A stretch of DNA of 64,000 nucleotides from Embiotoca jacksoni (lineage: Eukaryota > Chordata > Actinopteri > Embiotocidae), in NCBI GenBank assembly GCA_022577435.1, contig JAKOON010000012.1, positions 13,014,085 through 13,078,084 on the forward strand. The letters are read 5' to 3'. Below are positions 22,014-34,600 of the stretch, in pieces. Made by a program: the position numbers and the translations under genes. The notes beneath the pieces were generated by a model. That model was not told where the DNA came from. It saw only the letters and a list, made by a program, of their open reading frames with translations, and made no database searches. Numbering within the stretch: position 1 is the stretch's first letter; each line of letters starts with the position of its first letter.

Positions 22014-22517
22014 GATTGGTTCAAAATGCTCTCAGGCTCAAAGACCAGACATGAATTTCAGATGGAAGAGGTTTGATCTTCTCCGTGACAGAAACAAAGA
22101 TCGAGGCATGGAGGAGTCTGAATTTACTGTTGCATTGCAGAATACCTATGCCACAGCTGTAGTTTAATACATTATGTCACTTATGTAATTGTAAGTGTAG
22201 CATGTACAGCAAGTAGGCAGTGACCCTTGAAAATATACTGTCATTTGAATGTTAGAGCCAGAAAAGCTACAGTGGCTCAAGTCAGTCACATGTAATCATG
22301 TACAAGTTCATTCAGACAGAAGAACCTCAGACGGCCCGAATGAGGAGAAACGGGAAACACATTTAGGAAACCTGATGATGTACAAGAGGAAGAAGAGAAA
22401 CAAAGTGCATGGCAACAATTTGAGCAGAACACCCAGGAGACAACAGAGTGAACAGTGGAAGCACCACTGGTGTTGTGGGTATGAGGATGTCTGTTAACCC
22501 CTAACTCGACCAAGGAA

Positions 22518-22523
22518 AATAAA
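22518..22523 (+). terminator. Candidate adcy2 poly(A) signal (proximal)
   Basis: AATAAA about 500 nt after the adcy2 stop. Motif only; use is not shown. Confidence 0.35.
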
Positions 22524-22730
22524 AAGCCGCAGTCTGAAGATCTGATTGAAAGTGAAAGCAAATTGTCCCGACCACTGTTAGAGAGGTTAAAAAAAAACAA
22601 CTCAGCCAGCCAACAAGGTGTACAGCACGTACAGAGTTCCATCGACCTTGTTACAAGCACCCAGGCTTGGATGTATTTTACAGGCGGTCGAGGACTATAA
22701 AATAATCGATGAATATGTTATGATATTCAC

Positions 22731-22762
22731 GCAGAGACAAGATTTCATCATCTTGTCTCTGC
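22731..22762 (+). other. Perfect 13-bp stem-loop in adcy2 3' region
   Basis: Left arm GCAGAGACAAGAT (22731-22743), loop TTCATC, right arm ATCTTGTCTCTGC (22750-22762), with no mismatch. If adcy2 uses the distal poly(A) signal, this hairpin is in its 3' UTR. Function unknown. Confidence 0.7.
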
Positions 22763-23177
22763 ATTGACTGAAGAGTCTGTCATAAACCTGCGGCCAGATG
22801 CATAAACGATACGTGTTAAGTATAAAAACCATAACCATTAAACGATGTGCACACCTCGCAGACTTAACACCAGGCAAACACATTTTTCTAGAGCCAGCTG
22901 TGAAGGCAATGAGGAGATTAAGTATGAAATGAGACTTCAGATGTTGAAGTAAAAGCATTCGTTTGTGTTTTATTTGTGAAATCTGCAACATTTCCTCAAA
23001 ACAACCGTTTCAGGGACGACCTTTGTAATTTTTTTTTTTTACGTTCAAGCCAGTATTTTTCTCCTCCGTGATCTTTTAAAGTTCTGCAACTGTGAAATAT
23101 CAAGTGTGTTTGACTTCAACTGCTATAAATTCATCTTTAATCATATGGCTTCACTGATAATGACTTAGATTTATGAA

Positions 23178-23183
23178 ATAAAA
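23178..23183 (+). terminator. Candidate adcy2 poly(A) signal (distal)
   Basis: AATAAA about 1.16 kb after the adcy2 stop, followed by T-rich sequence. Long 3' UTRs are usual for this gene, so this site is plausible, but only the motif is seen. Confidence 0.4.
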
Positions 23184-23768
23184 CCAAGAATATATGTAGC
23201 TGACAAAACAGACAGTACAAATGCATCTGTTTTTTCTGTGTTATGCATCTGGCTCCTGGTGGTTGTGGGTCAGATCTGACCCGCCCACATTTAAAAGACA
23301 TACCCGAGTGAAACTACTGTACTCAAAGGGATAAAGATGATTTGTATGACTGTATCGTGGGAAATCGGAGCCTGATGTGTATACGGGGTAGCTTTAGAGT
23401 GCGTTTTGTAAGAAAAGAAAATACAACCAAAAAAGTGTTTTGATGTTTTGATGATTCCATTGTTTTTTGTAAAAACTTAATTAAAATTTCTATGTATTTC
23501 AGTTCTACAGTGTGCTATCATTTACCTGCAGCGTATTAACAGGATAGGGCGGTGCTGCATTTACGATAAATGTAATTTATAATACTGCAATGATACTTTT
23601 ATCAACTTATACTGGGCCGTGCAAGGCTGTTACATCACAGCTGATGGCATCAATATAATACATCAGTCCTGTTTGGTTTTCCTCCAGACCACTTCACATT
23701 GCTGCCTGCTGAGCAGAAATAGAATTCTCAGGGTCAAAGTTGAATCATTCAGTGAAGCAGCAGTTTCC

Positions 23769-23803
23769 ATTTCATTTTCATTTTCAGTTTCATTTTCATT
23801 TTG
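23769..23803 (+). repeat. Degenerate TTTTCA short tandem repeat
   Basis: Five to six imperfect units of (T)TTTCA in the region between the two 3' ends. Confidence 0.75.
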
Positions 23804-23922
23804 TAATTTAAAAGTGGGAACCGGGAAATGGGAACAACAGGGTAGGTGCACTCAAGATGGTGACGTTTCGGCAGTTGGTCTAACTTTGTGTGTTCTTGTT
23901 CTGCCGGTAATTAGTAGGACGC

Positions 23923-23928
23923 TTTATT
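23923..23928 (-). terminator. Candidate dnah5 poly(A) signal
   Basis: AATAAA on the minus strand, about 580 nt beyond the dnah5 stop codon. It is the first canonical hexamer I found downstream of that stop. Motif only. Confidence 0.4.
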
Positions 23929-24506
23929 AAGAACTGATGACTTCATGATTCAAAGAAAAAAAAGAAAAAACTGAAGGTAACAAACACACTGCAGCTACTC
24001 GTAGCTGAAGATCAAACAAAAAGTCCCAACAAAAATGACAAAGCAGAGTGTGAGGACATTACTGTCTGACCTTTAGTTGTCACAGTGCAGCAAAACAAAG
24101 ACATGATGTCTTGAAACTTGCTAATTTCTGGTTTGACCTCGGGTTGACTGTAATAACTACATCAGTTGACCTCAACTCCTGACATTTACTGCACACAAGT
24201 GTGTTCTCCAGTCACTTGAAGCCAGTATGACTGACAGGGCTCGTGTTATTTGCTCGTGTCCTCCTTCCACACAGTCCTGTCCACATTTGTTGAAATGAAA
24301 CAAATGAAAAGACATTTCCAGAGGTTTTGTCCCATCATATGAAACTGCATGTTTCACCTGCTGTTTCATCACCACCTCTCTATTCGTGTCGAATTTATGC
24401 TCAAAATAGACGTAGCCATGGTAACAGCTGTTTATCCTGCGTCTCTTTCCGTCACACTGCGCAGTGTGACTGAAGGAGAGTGAATAATGTCTTTGAGATG
24501 AAGAGG

Positions 24507-24658
24507 TTATTTGACATCACAGAGGAGCGCCACACCTCGAAGGATCCAGGACTCCGGGGGAACGGACGTTTTCAGGTCCACAGCTGCAATGTAATTCATG
24601 TCTGTCCTCACCGGCTTCTTGTAGATGGGACAGGAGTAGAGGCGGGAATCCTTCGCCC
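24507..24658 (-). CDS. dnah5: dnah5 window exon 29: last coding exon and stop
   Basis: Acceptor tgtttgcag. Encodes AKDSRLYSCPIYKKPVRTDM, NYIAAVDLKTSVPPESW and ILRGVALLCDVK followed by TAA (complement of 24507-24509). Too short and spliced to appear as an isolated ATG open frame. Confidence 0.95.
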
Positions 24659-27337
24659 CTGCAAACACAAAGCAGCAATTTAATATTTGTGATGAAAACA
24701 GAGAAGCAGCTGGAACAACGGTCTCTTAATTCCTCATAACATCGACTATTTCATGTGAATGAAATGTTTACATCAGATGGAGATGCTGCTGCGACATCCA
24801 GCTGTTCAAGGAAACATCTGTTTTTATGAAGTCAAAATCCTGCTATTCATAACCGAAGGAAATACTGGAGCGTTCTGAGTGCCCCTCATCAGCTAAGAAA
24901 CCAAACATCTTCCTCAGCCCAGTCTTCCAATCTCTTTGAAGGGAGTCACAATTAAGCAGAGCACTTTCCAAGCCTCTACACACAGATGCTCCACAGAAAC
25001 GTCCCTCCTCAGTCTCTTTCGCACTGACACACTCAAACCCAGCAGGCCGCCTTCTTGTGGGAAAAGCTGGGAGGGGACACGGTGTAAACAAACTGCGTCG
25101 TGCGTATCATTGGATCATTAATTCATTTCCCAGGCTGCCGTGCTCGCGGGCGTCCACGGGGGCCTTGTCTGTCTGTCGCCTGCCTGAATCTGCACCGGCC
25201 TCATTCACAACAAACACCGTGCCACATACTGCTGGCAATTTTTTCCCAGACAAAATAAATTGCACTTAGTCTGCTTGACATTTAAATGTTACATCCATCC
25301 AAGCGACTGCGTGGGTTGCAAGAGTTGAGGGGGAGTGAGAGATCCTCTTACAAACAGGATTAAATCTTGGGAAGATTAAAATCTTCCTGCCGTCTAAAGT
25401 TCCTGAATAATAGAACTCACCGTTATTCTCAGCGAACATCCGGATCACAGGCATCATTTCGAAGAGGACTTTGGGTTTGGAGTCGACAAGTTTGCAGCTG
25501 CGGCGGTCCCAGCCGGCTCCCTCCAGGTACAGGCCATAGATGTACACCCCCTCCGCGGGGGGCTGGGTGATGTCATCCTTCATCCACCTGGTCACCTCGT
25601 TGCACAGCACCATGCGGTCCAGAGCCCAGCCTTTGTTTGCCCGGGTGATCTCCTGCGAGTGCACGCAGAGATCAGCAGTTTATAAGGCAGCGATGTCACA
25701 GCAGTACACACGAATGACAGAACTAACATTTGGCAACTGGTCTCCAACGCAAAAAAAAAAAATCAATGTTGATAAAAGGCTGTAATAAAGGGACAACAAC
25801 AAAAAAAAAAACACTGAAGTGCACTCCATCCGAGGTGATATTTTCTGAGATGCAGCGAGAGAGAAAATAAATCCAATATAACTCTGAAAAAAGAGAGAGC
25901 AGAATAAATGAAATGTGTTTATTGAATCTCTTCATTTCATCTTCATTTCATAAAAAGGCGGAAAAAAAAAATCACAAAGACCTTATTGGGCTTGATTGAA
26001 CAGACAGGGGTTGATAATAAATGACAAGGACAGACACACAACAGATCTTCTAAAAATAAGGCAGCTACTTGGAGCACATTTTACAGACCGAATGAAAGAA
26101 CTCTTCAGATAGACGCCAGTCAGAGATAAAAGCTGCAGCACATCTCCTGAGAAGCTGCCATACGAGCTTGCTGGTGGGAGATGATGGCTATATTTGGCAA
26201 CTAACAGTTGTCCAACAAATCCCATCTCAGGAAAATGCACAAGAGACATCTGCATCATCAGTATTTTCTTTGTTTATTCCACTGGGTTCCTCAGAGACAA
26301 AAACTAGAAGGCAGTGCGATTTATATATCTGACTAAACCATTCCCTCTTCCTACTACCACTTAAAATGCAAATAAAATGTATTTGTTGGACCTGAAAACA
26401 TCTTTTAGCCTCCAGATGTCCATTTCAGCTCATGTTCATTGTTAATGTACACGACAATCAACAACTACGACTTAAAACCTCAAGATTCAAAACCACCAAT
26501 CACCCTGTTCATAGCAGTAACAGACAACAGAAATAGACAAAACTGTCAGGGTAGACATTGGGCCTCTTTGACAGGATGAAAGCAGGACAGGTGGTTCAAA
26601 CTTAAGTGCACATGCATGTATGAAACATCCCTGAACTCTCTTCATTTCATGATTTCAAGTTCATGCTCTTTAGTTGCTACCCTTTGTATTCAAAGTGATA
26701 ATCAGTTCACCCTCATTTTCAAGAAAAACAATTTCAATAAGAACAAGAAGTTCTGTTTAAGGCTGCATCAAAACCTCAACAGACTACATTTTTTTTAAAT
26801 GTTCTAATTTAAGAATTCCTTTAAAGGAATTTTAAACCGATAACCTGCTTTCTACTGATTGAAAAGTTGTTGCCTTTCCTGCAGCAGTAGGTCACTGTTG
26901 ATTGTATTTTACAGTAAATAATGTCTTAACGGACAGCTTAGGAAATGAAAAACACGGAGAAGACAAAAATAAAGAGAAAAAGCAAACGTGAAAGCTGAGC
27001 CTCAACCTAAATCCAGAAAAATACAGTCGGAATCTATTATAAAGATATTAACTACATTAAACTACACGCTGCATTCTCTGAAATGTGTATTTTATCATCC
27101 CGTTTGCACGATTTTCTAGACCTTTTACTGGATTTTAAAACATATAATGTTGACAAATAACATCAATGAAAAATTCTCATGAAGACCAATGAGCCCGAGG
27201 CCTGAACTCTAGATCTGGATCAAGCAGGGTTAAACATTCACATTACATCTGGGTAGTATTCACTACTCCACCCACATTAATATAAATGGGGACTCATTAG
27301 AAAACAAAGAGAAATGTGTGTCTGCTTGCTTGTGCAC

Positions 27338-27434
<97 letters not shown>

Positions 27435-29491
27435 TGTGGCGGTGTGCCTGCTTCTCCCTCTGCGTGCCATCTGGCCTCCTCGCCGGCGGTGGGTAAATAG
27501 GTGGGCAGCCTGATGCCGTGTGTACCTGTCTCATAGCTGTCAGGAAGCCCTGCGGGTTGAAGAAGCCTGTCACCCAGAAGCAGTTGGGCCGCCCTTCAAA
27601 GATCCAAGCCTGGAACTGCCGGTTCCGCTCAAGCAACTCCGTGAACCAGAACCCCAGGGTGCTGGAGGCCCACGATGCCTGAAAAACAAACAACAACATG
27701 AGCAGAACATCACGACGAAGCACTGAAATGTGGATCAGAGGAGACACAGGGAGACAAAAAAAAAAAAATGAATGGTGAATCATCGTCTGGCGAACAAAAC
27801 AGACTTCAGCACAATAGAAACCACACACAAAAAAGGATTAAAACACAACACAATAATAATAATAATAAGAAGAAGAAGAAGAAGAAGAAGAAAGCACTGC
27901 AGGTAGAAGAACTCTGCCAGGAAGCCACTCAAATCTGAATTATTCTAATAATGTCATGTTTGTGAGAGCACAATCAAAATTATTTTAATATAAGAAATGG
28001 GAAACGTCATGCTGAGTCATAGTTCTTTGTTTGCCCTTACTCCCTGTCTGTGATTATTAATATTACTGTATTTCCATTTGTAATTTTCTCCATTTGCATT
28101 AGTCACGGACGTAGATTTGTGCAAAATATTATAAAAAATAAAGCCCACAAATAAAAAGGTAAGGAGCATCAGCGTGGGCTCAACATGAAGTCTGACTGAT
28201 GATGTGCTTCCTTCTCGTGAGCTTCAATTATCTGATGTTCTTGGAAGCAAACAAGTAAACATTGAGGTCAATAAATAACAACAGAGAAATGATGTCTGCA
28301 TTGTAAGCAAAGAGATCTGAGATCCATCGTGCCCTGGGGCTCCTGTGGCTTTTTAGTATTCTTTACTGTAAGCAATGGGCTTTAAGTGCTTTCAGTAGAG
28401 TCTGGGTTCAGTTTAATGTTAGTGAAGCAGAAAAAAAAATGTAACTTCCATTTTTGAAAACCTTACAAACGTGACAGGTTTGTTGAGTCCAGTTGCTGCT
28501 GGAAGAAGCTACACAGGAAATGAAGACCGGGATTTTCTCACTGACCTTCTTCCAGCGTGCGGGAATGCGTGCATCGTACATGCAGTCGAGGGCGTCACGC
28601 AGGTTCTCGCTCATGATGATGGTCCCGTCGATGGCGAGCTTGAGGTCGGTCAGCGTGTTTCGCACTAGAACAATGACCCTCTGCATGCGATCGATCTCCT
28701 GACGCAGGAAGATGTTCATGGGCTGGAAAGGACCCATTTTCTGAAGATGCTCCCTTACCTGGATTCATTAAATCAGAAATCAGACTTATGGAACTGATTC
28801 CACTGAAAGTCTCAGTCAGTCTCTGTTGTAGGATGATATCGGGAAGTAGAAGCACAACGACATGGAATCTAAATTACTCCTATAAAAATTGTCAGGGAAA
28901 GCCAAAGAAGTTTGCATGTCTCTGAAGTCTCTGCCCTCCACGGAGACCCTCGCACCATCTGCACACTGAGCTCCACAGGATCTTCTATGATTGGTGATGT
29001 CGTTTTCCATGAAAATGATTTGGCCTGTTGGCAGTGCTTTTACATGTTTTGATCCGCTATCTCGAACATAATCGGCTCTGGTTAAATCTGCAGCATAAAT
29101 TACCATGGCGATGTAACCCCGTAAGAAGTGAACTATCTACGTAACCCTGAAAACAGACGGGGTTCAGGCCTCTGCGCTTCTATTCTGTGCCTTCATACAC
29201 CGAGTTAAAGATGAGCATGCGGATTGATGGAAGTGGCAGACGCAGGGTGTGCAGAGACGACTCTCCACGACCAGCTCGGCGCCTTGCCTCAGAAAAGTCA
29301 CACTCATCTCACGTGCTGGAGAGGAGCCCCAAAATAAAACAAAGCTTCAGGAGCTGCTGCATTCACACCCTCTGAGTATTTCTGTTCCTCTTTACACTTC
29401 AACACATCCTTCTTCTCTGCCTGCACCACAACAGCACACATTGTGAGTGGAGGAACATTTTCACATTGGCTGTTCATGCTGCGCACGCGCA

Positions 29492-29562
<71 letters not shown>

Positions 29563-31554
29563 GGCACATGTACACAGGCTTACTTCAAAAGGTACGTAGT
29601 CTGGAGGCAGTTTATCCAGCATGTCGTCAGCCAGCCTAGACACGGCAGCTTCTCTGGTCTCCCCTCCACCTGACGAGCTGTCTTTGGGCTGAATACTGAG
29701 GATGGTGTCCAGCACGTCCTTGGCCAGTTTACTCTGGAAGGTGATGTCTGCGTTCGGGTGGAGACCAAACACCTCTGGAGTGTCATAGGCTGGAAGACCC
29801 TGTGACAGAGGAGCAGCAGCAGTCATGACCAGAGGTCGTGGAAATATTTTTAGACAGATAAGGCCGTGATGTGTACTCCCTCCTCTCTGCTATCGCCTCA
29901 ACCTGAGAGCACTATTCCAACAACATGGAATAGATTTTTATGCGCTACTTGTTGGTTTTTTTCTCCCTAGTTTGCAACACCTGTGTCCCTGCACTGTAGT
30001 TCTTGTCACTGCTAATCCCACCGTTGGCCAGCAGGAAGTGGAGACAGCCTTTGATGCACATGGCGTCACCAGCTGCTTCCTCTTATCCTCCAGTGAGTAG
30101 AATCATCGGGAGGGTTTAACACAGGCGAGATTCACACTATCCCTCCCGGCAAAATGCTGCACGCCCCAAGCCAACTAGTTTACAGTGCTACTGCAGTGAC
30201 AAGGGAACTCCTGCACCAATTATCAGGGTCCTCTCTAACAGGAGCTCTGAAGCGGTAAAAACCAATTTTCCATCTGGCCTCAGGATAAATAAATCAACAA
30301 CGTGAAAGTGTGACCTCGCTCATATGGCGATTAATCAGGTGGCTTAAAATAATCCCTTCTCACCAACACAATTTATTAGGGCCCGAGCACCGATGGTGCG
30401 AAAGCTCTAGTTACATGCAAGGCATGTCGTCCGAAATAGGGAAAAAAAGTCATACTGTAGCATGTCGTCTGAAATTTGAGGGTTTTTGGATTAAATTCTG
30501 GGACAAAGTTGTTTTAATAAAGTTGAAGCTGTTGTTTTAATTGGCTTAAAGAAATCTTCAAATGAGTGTCTTTCTCAGTGATGACAGGAAGATGGACCAT
30601 CTGTTATCGTGGTGTAACTAATGAGGTGGAAATTTGAGAACAAATGTACTTTGAGTGATCATAATAAAGCTTCGTGCAGCTGTCACAGTCAGGTAAGCAA
30701 AACCAATTAAAAGAAAATCTAATATGGCGTGTGCTTTGTTTTAGTTTAGGCAAAGCTCTAATGGAGGTTAGACTCAGAGTCTGTGCATGGTGGCATGTTT
30801 TATCAAATAATTTTCATACTTATTTGCTGATAACGTCCTCTGAGTTCACTGAGACCAGCTCAGAACGTGCTTGAGGATAACATCCAAGTATCTGCAGGTT
30901 TACGTGATGAAAACGGGCCGCATTCCTGCAAGTTTGAGCTCTGCTTGTTCAACAGGTGTTTGATAAATGTCTCTTACTTTCCTCCATTACTTGGGGATTT
31001 TGTTGCACGTAACATCTGACAAACATCCATCACTCTGTGTTCGAAATGAGGCAAACATCAGGAGAGAGCCTGACTGAGTCACACTTGAGAGACTACACTA
31101 CAGAGAATACCTCTTGTTTGCCTTTGAGACGCCTCGCTTTGGACATTTAAGTCCTCGTCGGGAATTTTACCTTTGTTCCTCTCTATGTGCATTTAATTTA
31201 AACACACACACACACACATTCACATACACTGACACGTTGTGGTCTGCTATGCATTTTGTCTCATCATTTAAAGTGTGAGCAAGTGTGCGTTTTTGTGTCT
31301 GTGACAGAAAAAGAGAGAGATTGGTTGTTGGCAAATTTGAGTGCAGACAATATGCGTGTTTTTTTTGATGCGTGTTTCTTTCTGTACGTGTGTTCTCCAA
31401 GGCTGCGTTTGTCATTCTCTATTTGAGAGGGAGAGCAGAATAAGCTCGCTGAGCCTGGAAGCCCTGAGCATCCATCATAATGAAACTAGCTTTAATGACA
31501 CAAGCTAAGAAACTACTCCAAAACATACACACACTCGCACACGCACACGCACAC

Positions 31555-31633
<79 letters not shown>

Positions 31634-34600
31634 AGTTAAGCACACAAGAATGCTAATAAATCATATATAATCTGTATTGAAACGCGCATGCTTGCAATTT
31701 ATCTGGAATCACGACAGCCTACGTTTGGATGTGACCAGAACACTATACGTTCAAGAACCTAAAATGTAAGAAGAAAGAGTAGTGATCTTCAAACATCCAC
31801 AAGGAAAAAAAAAAATCCTCATGAGATCAGCCTTCATACAGTTTAAAACTGACACTTTTGCAGCTTTATGTCTTTAAACCTGTTCCGTTTGTTTGATGAA
31901 GACAGATACAGGTGTGTACATCGTCCACCTTAGAAACTGACCTGAATGTACGTCAGATACTGGTCAACGCTGGAGCATTTTGGGATGCTGTAGCCCTTGT
32001 AGAAGTTAAAGGCAGGTCCAAACATGTCCTCACTGAACCACACCCTGGCGAAGGTGTTGAGGAGGCGCTTATCGTAGTCGTCGGTCACGCGGCCGCCGTA
32101 CTGAATCTCTCCGATCATGTATCGCACTGTGCTCCATGACACACCCTGAGGAGATATTAAATAGGGATAAAATATTACAGCAAATAAAATATGTGATTTT
32201 GTTTTTGACAAAATTGGTTGGGAGAAGGAGTTGATTTAATTTGGGTTATACATTGTGAGCAATTTTTGGTTTTCATGCAGTTTAGAGGGGGAGAGTGTGA
32301 CCCAAGTTGTTTTCTGTAGCTACAATTTTAAGATGTTCCCTTAACGCCCCACTAGCAGGTTATTGGTTCCAACATAATTTACTGATGTTCCCTAAACACC
32401 TCACATTTAGGCTCTTGGTAGATGCTAACTATTAGCATGAAAGGAGCTCAATTAGGCTTACTAATGTAAGATTTACCTCAACATTAGCGAATGACACAAT
32501 GATTACTTGAGGAAAAACTGTATTGACTTTGTATTTATTGAGAAAAGTTGAATGGTTGTCTGTGGAGCTAGAGCCTTTTTGGAGTCAACACCTTGTGGCC
32601 CTTGGTGTTATTGCAGTTTATGGCACTTCCACAGTGGCCTCACTTTTCAGACCTGGAAGTTACACACTATAGTGTATCAGACTTGGACTTATTTGTTATT
32701 ACGTCACGATTTATTTATAAAACAAACATTTTAAGATTACATTATCTTCCTCGGTGATAGGAAACTGGAGAGTTGGAGTCAAACGAAGAGACAACAACCA
32801 CAACCTGCTGTGAACTCCCTCCACCAGGAAAAGGTATTTAAAACTACTGTCACTGTGAAACGCAGTACCCTGAATGATCTGAACTTCATCTAATTGAGCT
32901 GTTACTGATGCACTTTCCCTGTCCTCTTGGCCAACAAACACTTGTGGGCAGCATAGTTTGCCAAACATCTCAGTAGTACCACTTCACCAACCTTTTTAAT
33001 GTCCATGTCATCAAGGTGGTTCTGAACAAACTGGACAGTAGCATTGAAGTCAGCCTGGTTGAATTCGTAGGGGATGTTCCATCCCAGAGGGCCATATTTC
33101 CTCCTCTCCTGTACGGTGCTGTGGACAAATGCTACTCCATACAGCATTGGCTTCCACTGCACCATGTTACTGACATCCAAAAGGTCCTGGTTCAGACCTG
33201 GTGAGGGACACATGGATGAACACATCAGCAGCCTGTCCAACAGGAAGCAAAGAGTCAAATATGTAGAGAACCACTGAGCTTTGGGGGCAATAATCCAAAG
33301 CATTTAAAACATCCAGTAAACACAGTAGGAAAAAAAAAACTTTCCCTTTTTACTGACTAAATATAATTTGGATTTGGAGGTGGAAAAAACAAACATTGAA
33401 TGTGCCTTTTAAAACAAGTATGACTCATAATCTGATTACTAGATGCAATTATAAAATTGCAGGCAGGATTCAAGAGCTGGACACTGGCTCTCAATTGCCG
33501 TTCAGGCACCACACACATTACTTTTCCATAGGAGACAGCTGGTCATACATATTAAATATACCTCTCTTTCTCCCACCTTAAGTTTTAAACAAACTTTAAC
33601 TTGTTTCAGAGTTCACAAACCTTCCCCGAGGCTTTTAGTACTTGGGTGTAAATTGCCATGAATTAGGCAGCAGACAGGCGTTTTTCCTGCAATTCCATAT
33701 TTTTCACCTGCTCCTTTTCCCCACGGATATGTGGTCCATGTATTTGTCTGCATCCACAATTAAGCTGTTTACACACGCACACATCCATGAATAATAACAC
33801 TCCCAATTCTGCATGCTTATCATTCTTTTATGTCCTGTTTCACGCAGATGCACTTCTCCTTGAAATAATAAGATAGAACGAAAACATTTCCCCTTGTGGG
33901 ATTAATAAAGTAACTATCTATCTATCTCTAGAGAGCAGTCTGGTGACATTTTACTTTGTTTCCTTTGTTTGTTTATGCCTAGCAACGTCTTCACAGTCGA
34001 ACACTGTATTGTTTCAGGTCGGAATATGTGCATCTTTATTCCGAGTACAGCCTCACAATTTTCATTATTGCTCAGTTAACTGATAAAGAATTATCTGTTT
34101 GATGATGATTTACACCTGAACTAAACTAAAACCCACCTCCGTAGGTCCTCTTAAGCCCCGCCTTCAGGCCCTGAGGTGGTTCGTTGGTGAACTTGATTGA
34201 CATCTGCAGAAGCGCTATGGGAAAGTGTCTGTGGACCTCTGTGGTCATCCAGAGGCGGAAGCTGTCGTTGACAAAGTCTGTCTCTGTCACCGTGTCCATT
34301 AGCTCATCCATGAAGTCCAGACCCAGGTGGCAGTTCTGGAGTAAGGCCCAGCCTCCCTGGGGACAATAATAGTAGTTATCATGTGAAAACTATATGAAGT
34401 GATGAGCTCAACATCTCCAAAACTTTTAATTTTAAAAACACATTTTCAGACACCGAGTCCCTTAGTGTCTCAATTAAATGATCCAGAAATAGCAGTGACC
34501 TCACACCGCTGACTCACATTGGCCATGGTCTGCTGCAGAAGCTTGCGAGCGTGGACCTCTTGTCCTTGTCCCATGGAGACATATCGGGTTTCAATCTTCA

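Larger units (their letters stand above)
22014..24506. other. Tail-to-tail 3' region of adcy2 and dnah5
   Basis: Holds the 3' UTR of adcy2 (+) and, on the other strand, of dnah5. Plus-strand AATAAA occurs at 22518-22523 and 23178-23183; a minus-strand AATAAA (TTTATT on +) is at 23923-23928. A perfect stem-loop is at 22731-22762 and a degenerate TTTTCA repeat at about 23769-23803. No third gene recognised. True transcript ends cannot be set without RNA data. Confidence 0.6.
29800..31941 (-). other. dnah5 intron with CA array and a possible teleost repeat
   Basis: A 2.1-kb intron. It has the CA array at 31526-31632, a short CA run near 31201-31219, and a GGGCCCGAGCACCGATGGTG stretch near 30378 that resembles an abundant fish repeat. 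Otherwise unrecognised. Confidence 0.5.

Noticed and set aside
28741..28742. Alternative acceptor (cttcag) for dnah5 exon 26
   Set aside because: Would drop VREHLQ, which is conserved in the family; the acceptor at 28759-28760 restores it. Minor use cannot be excluded.
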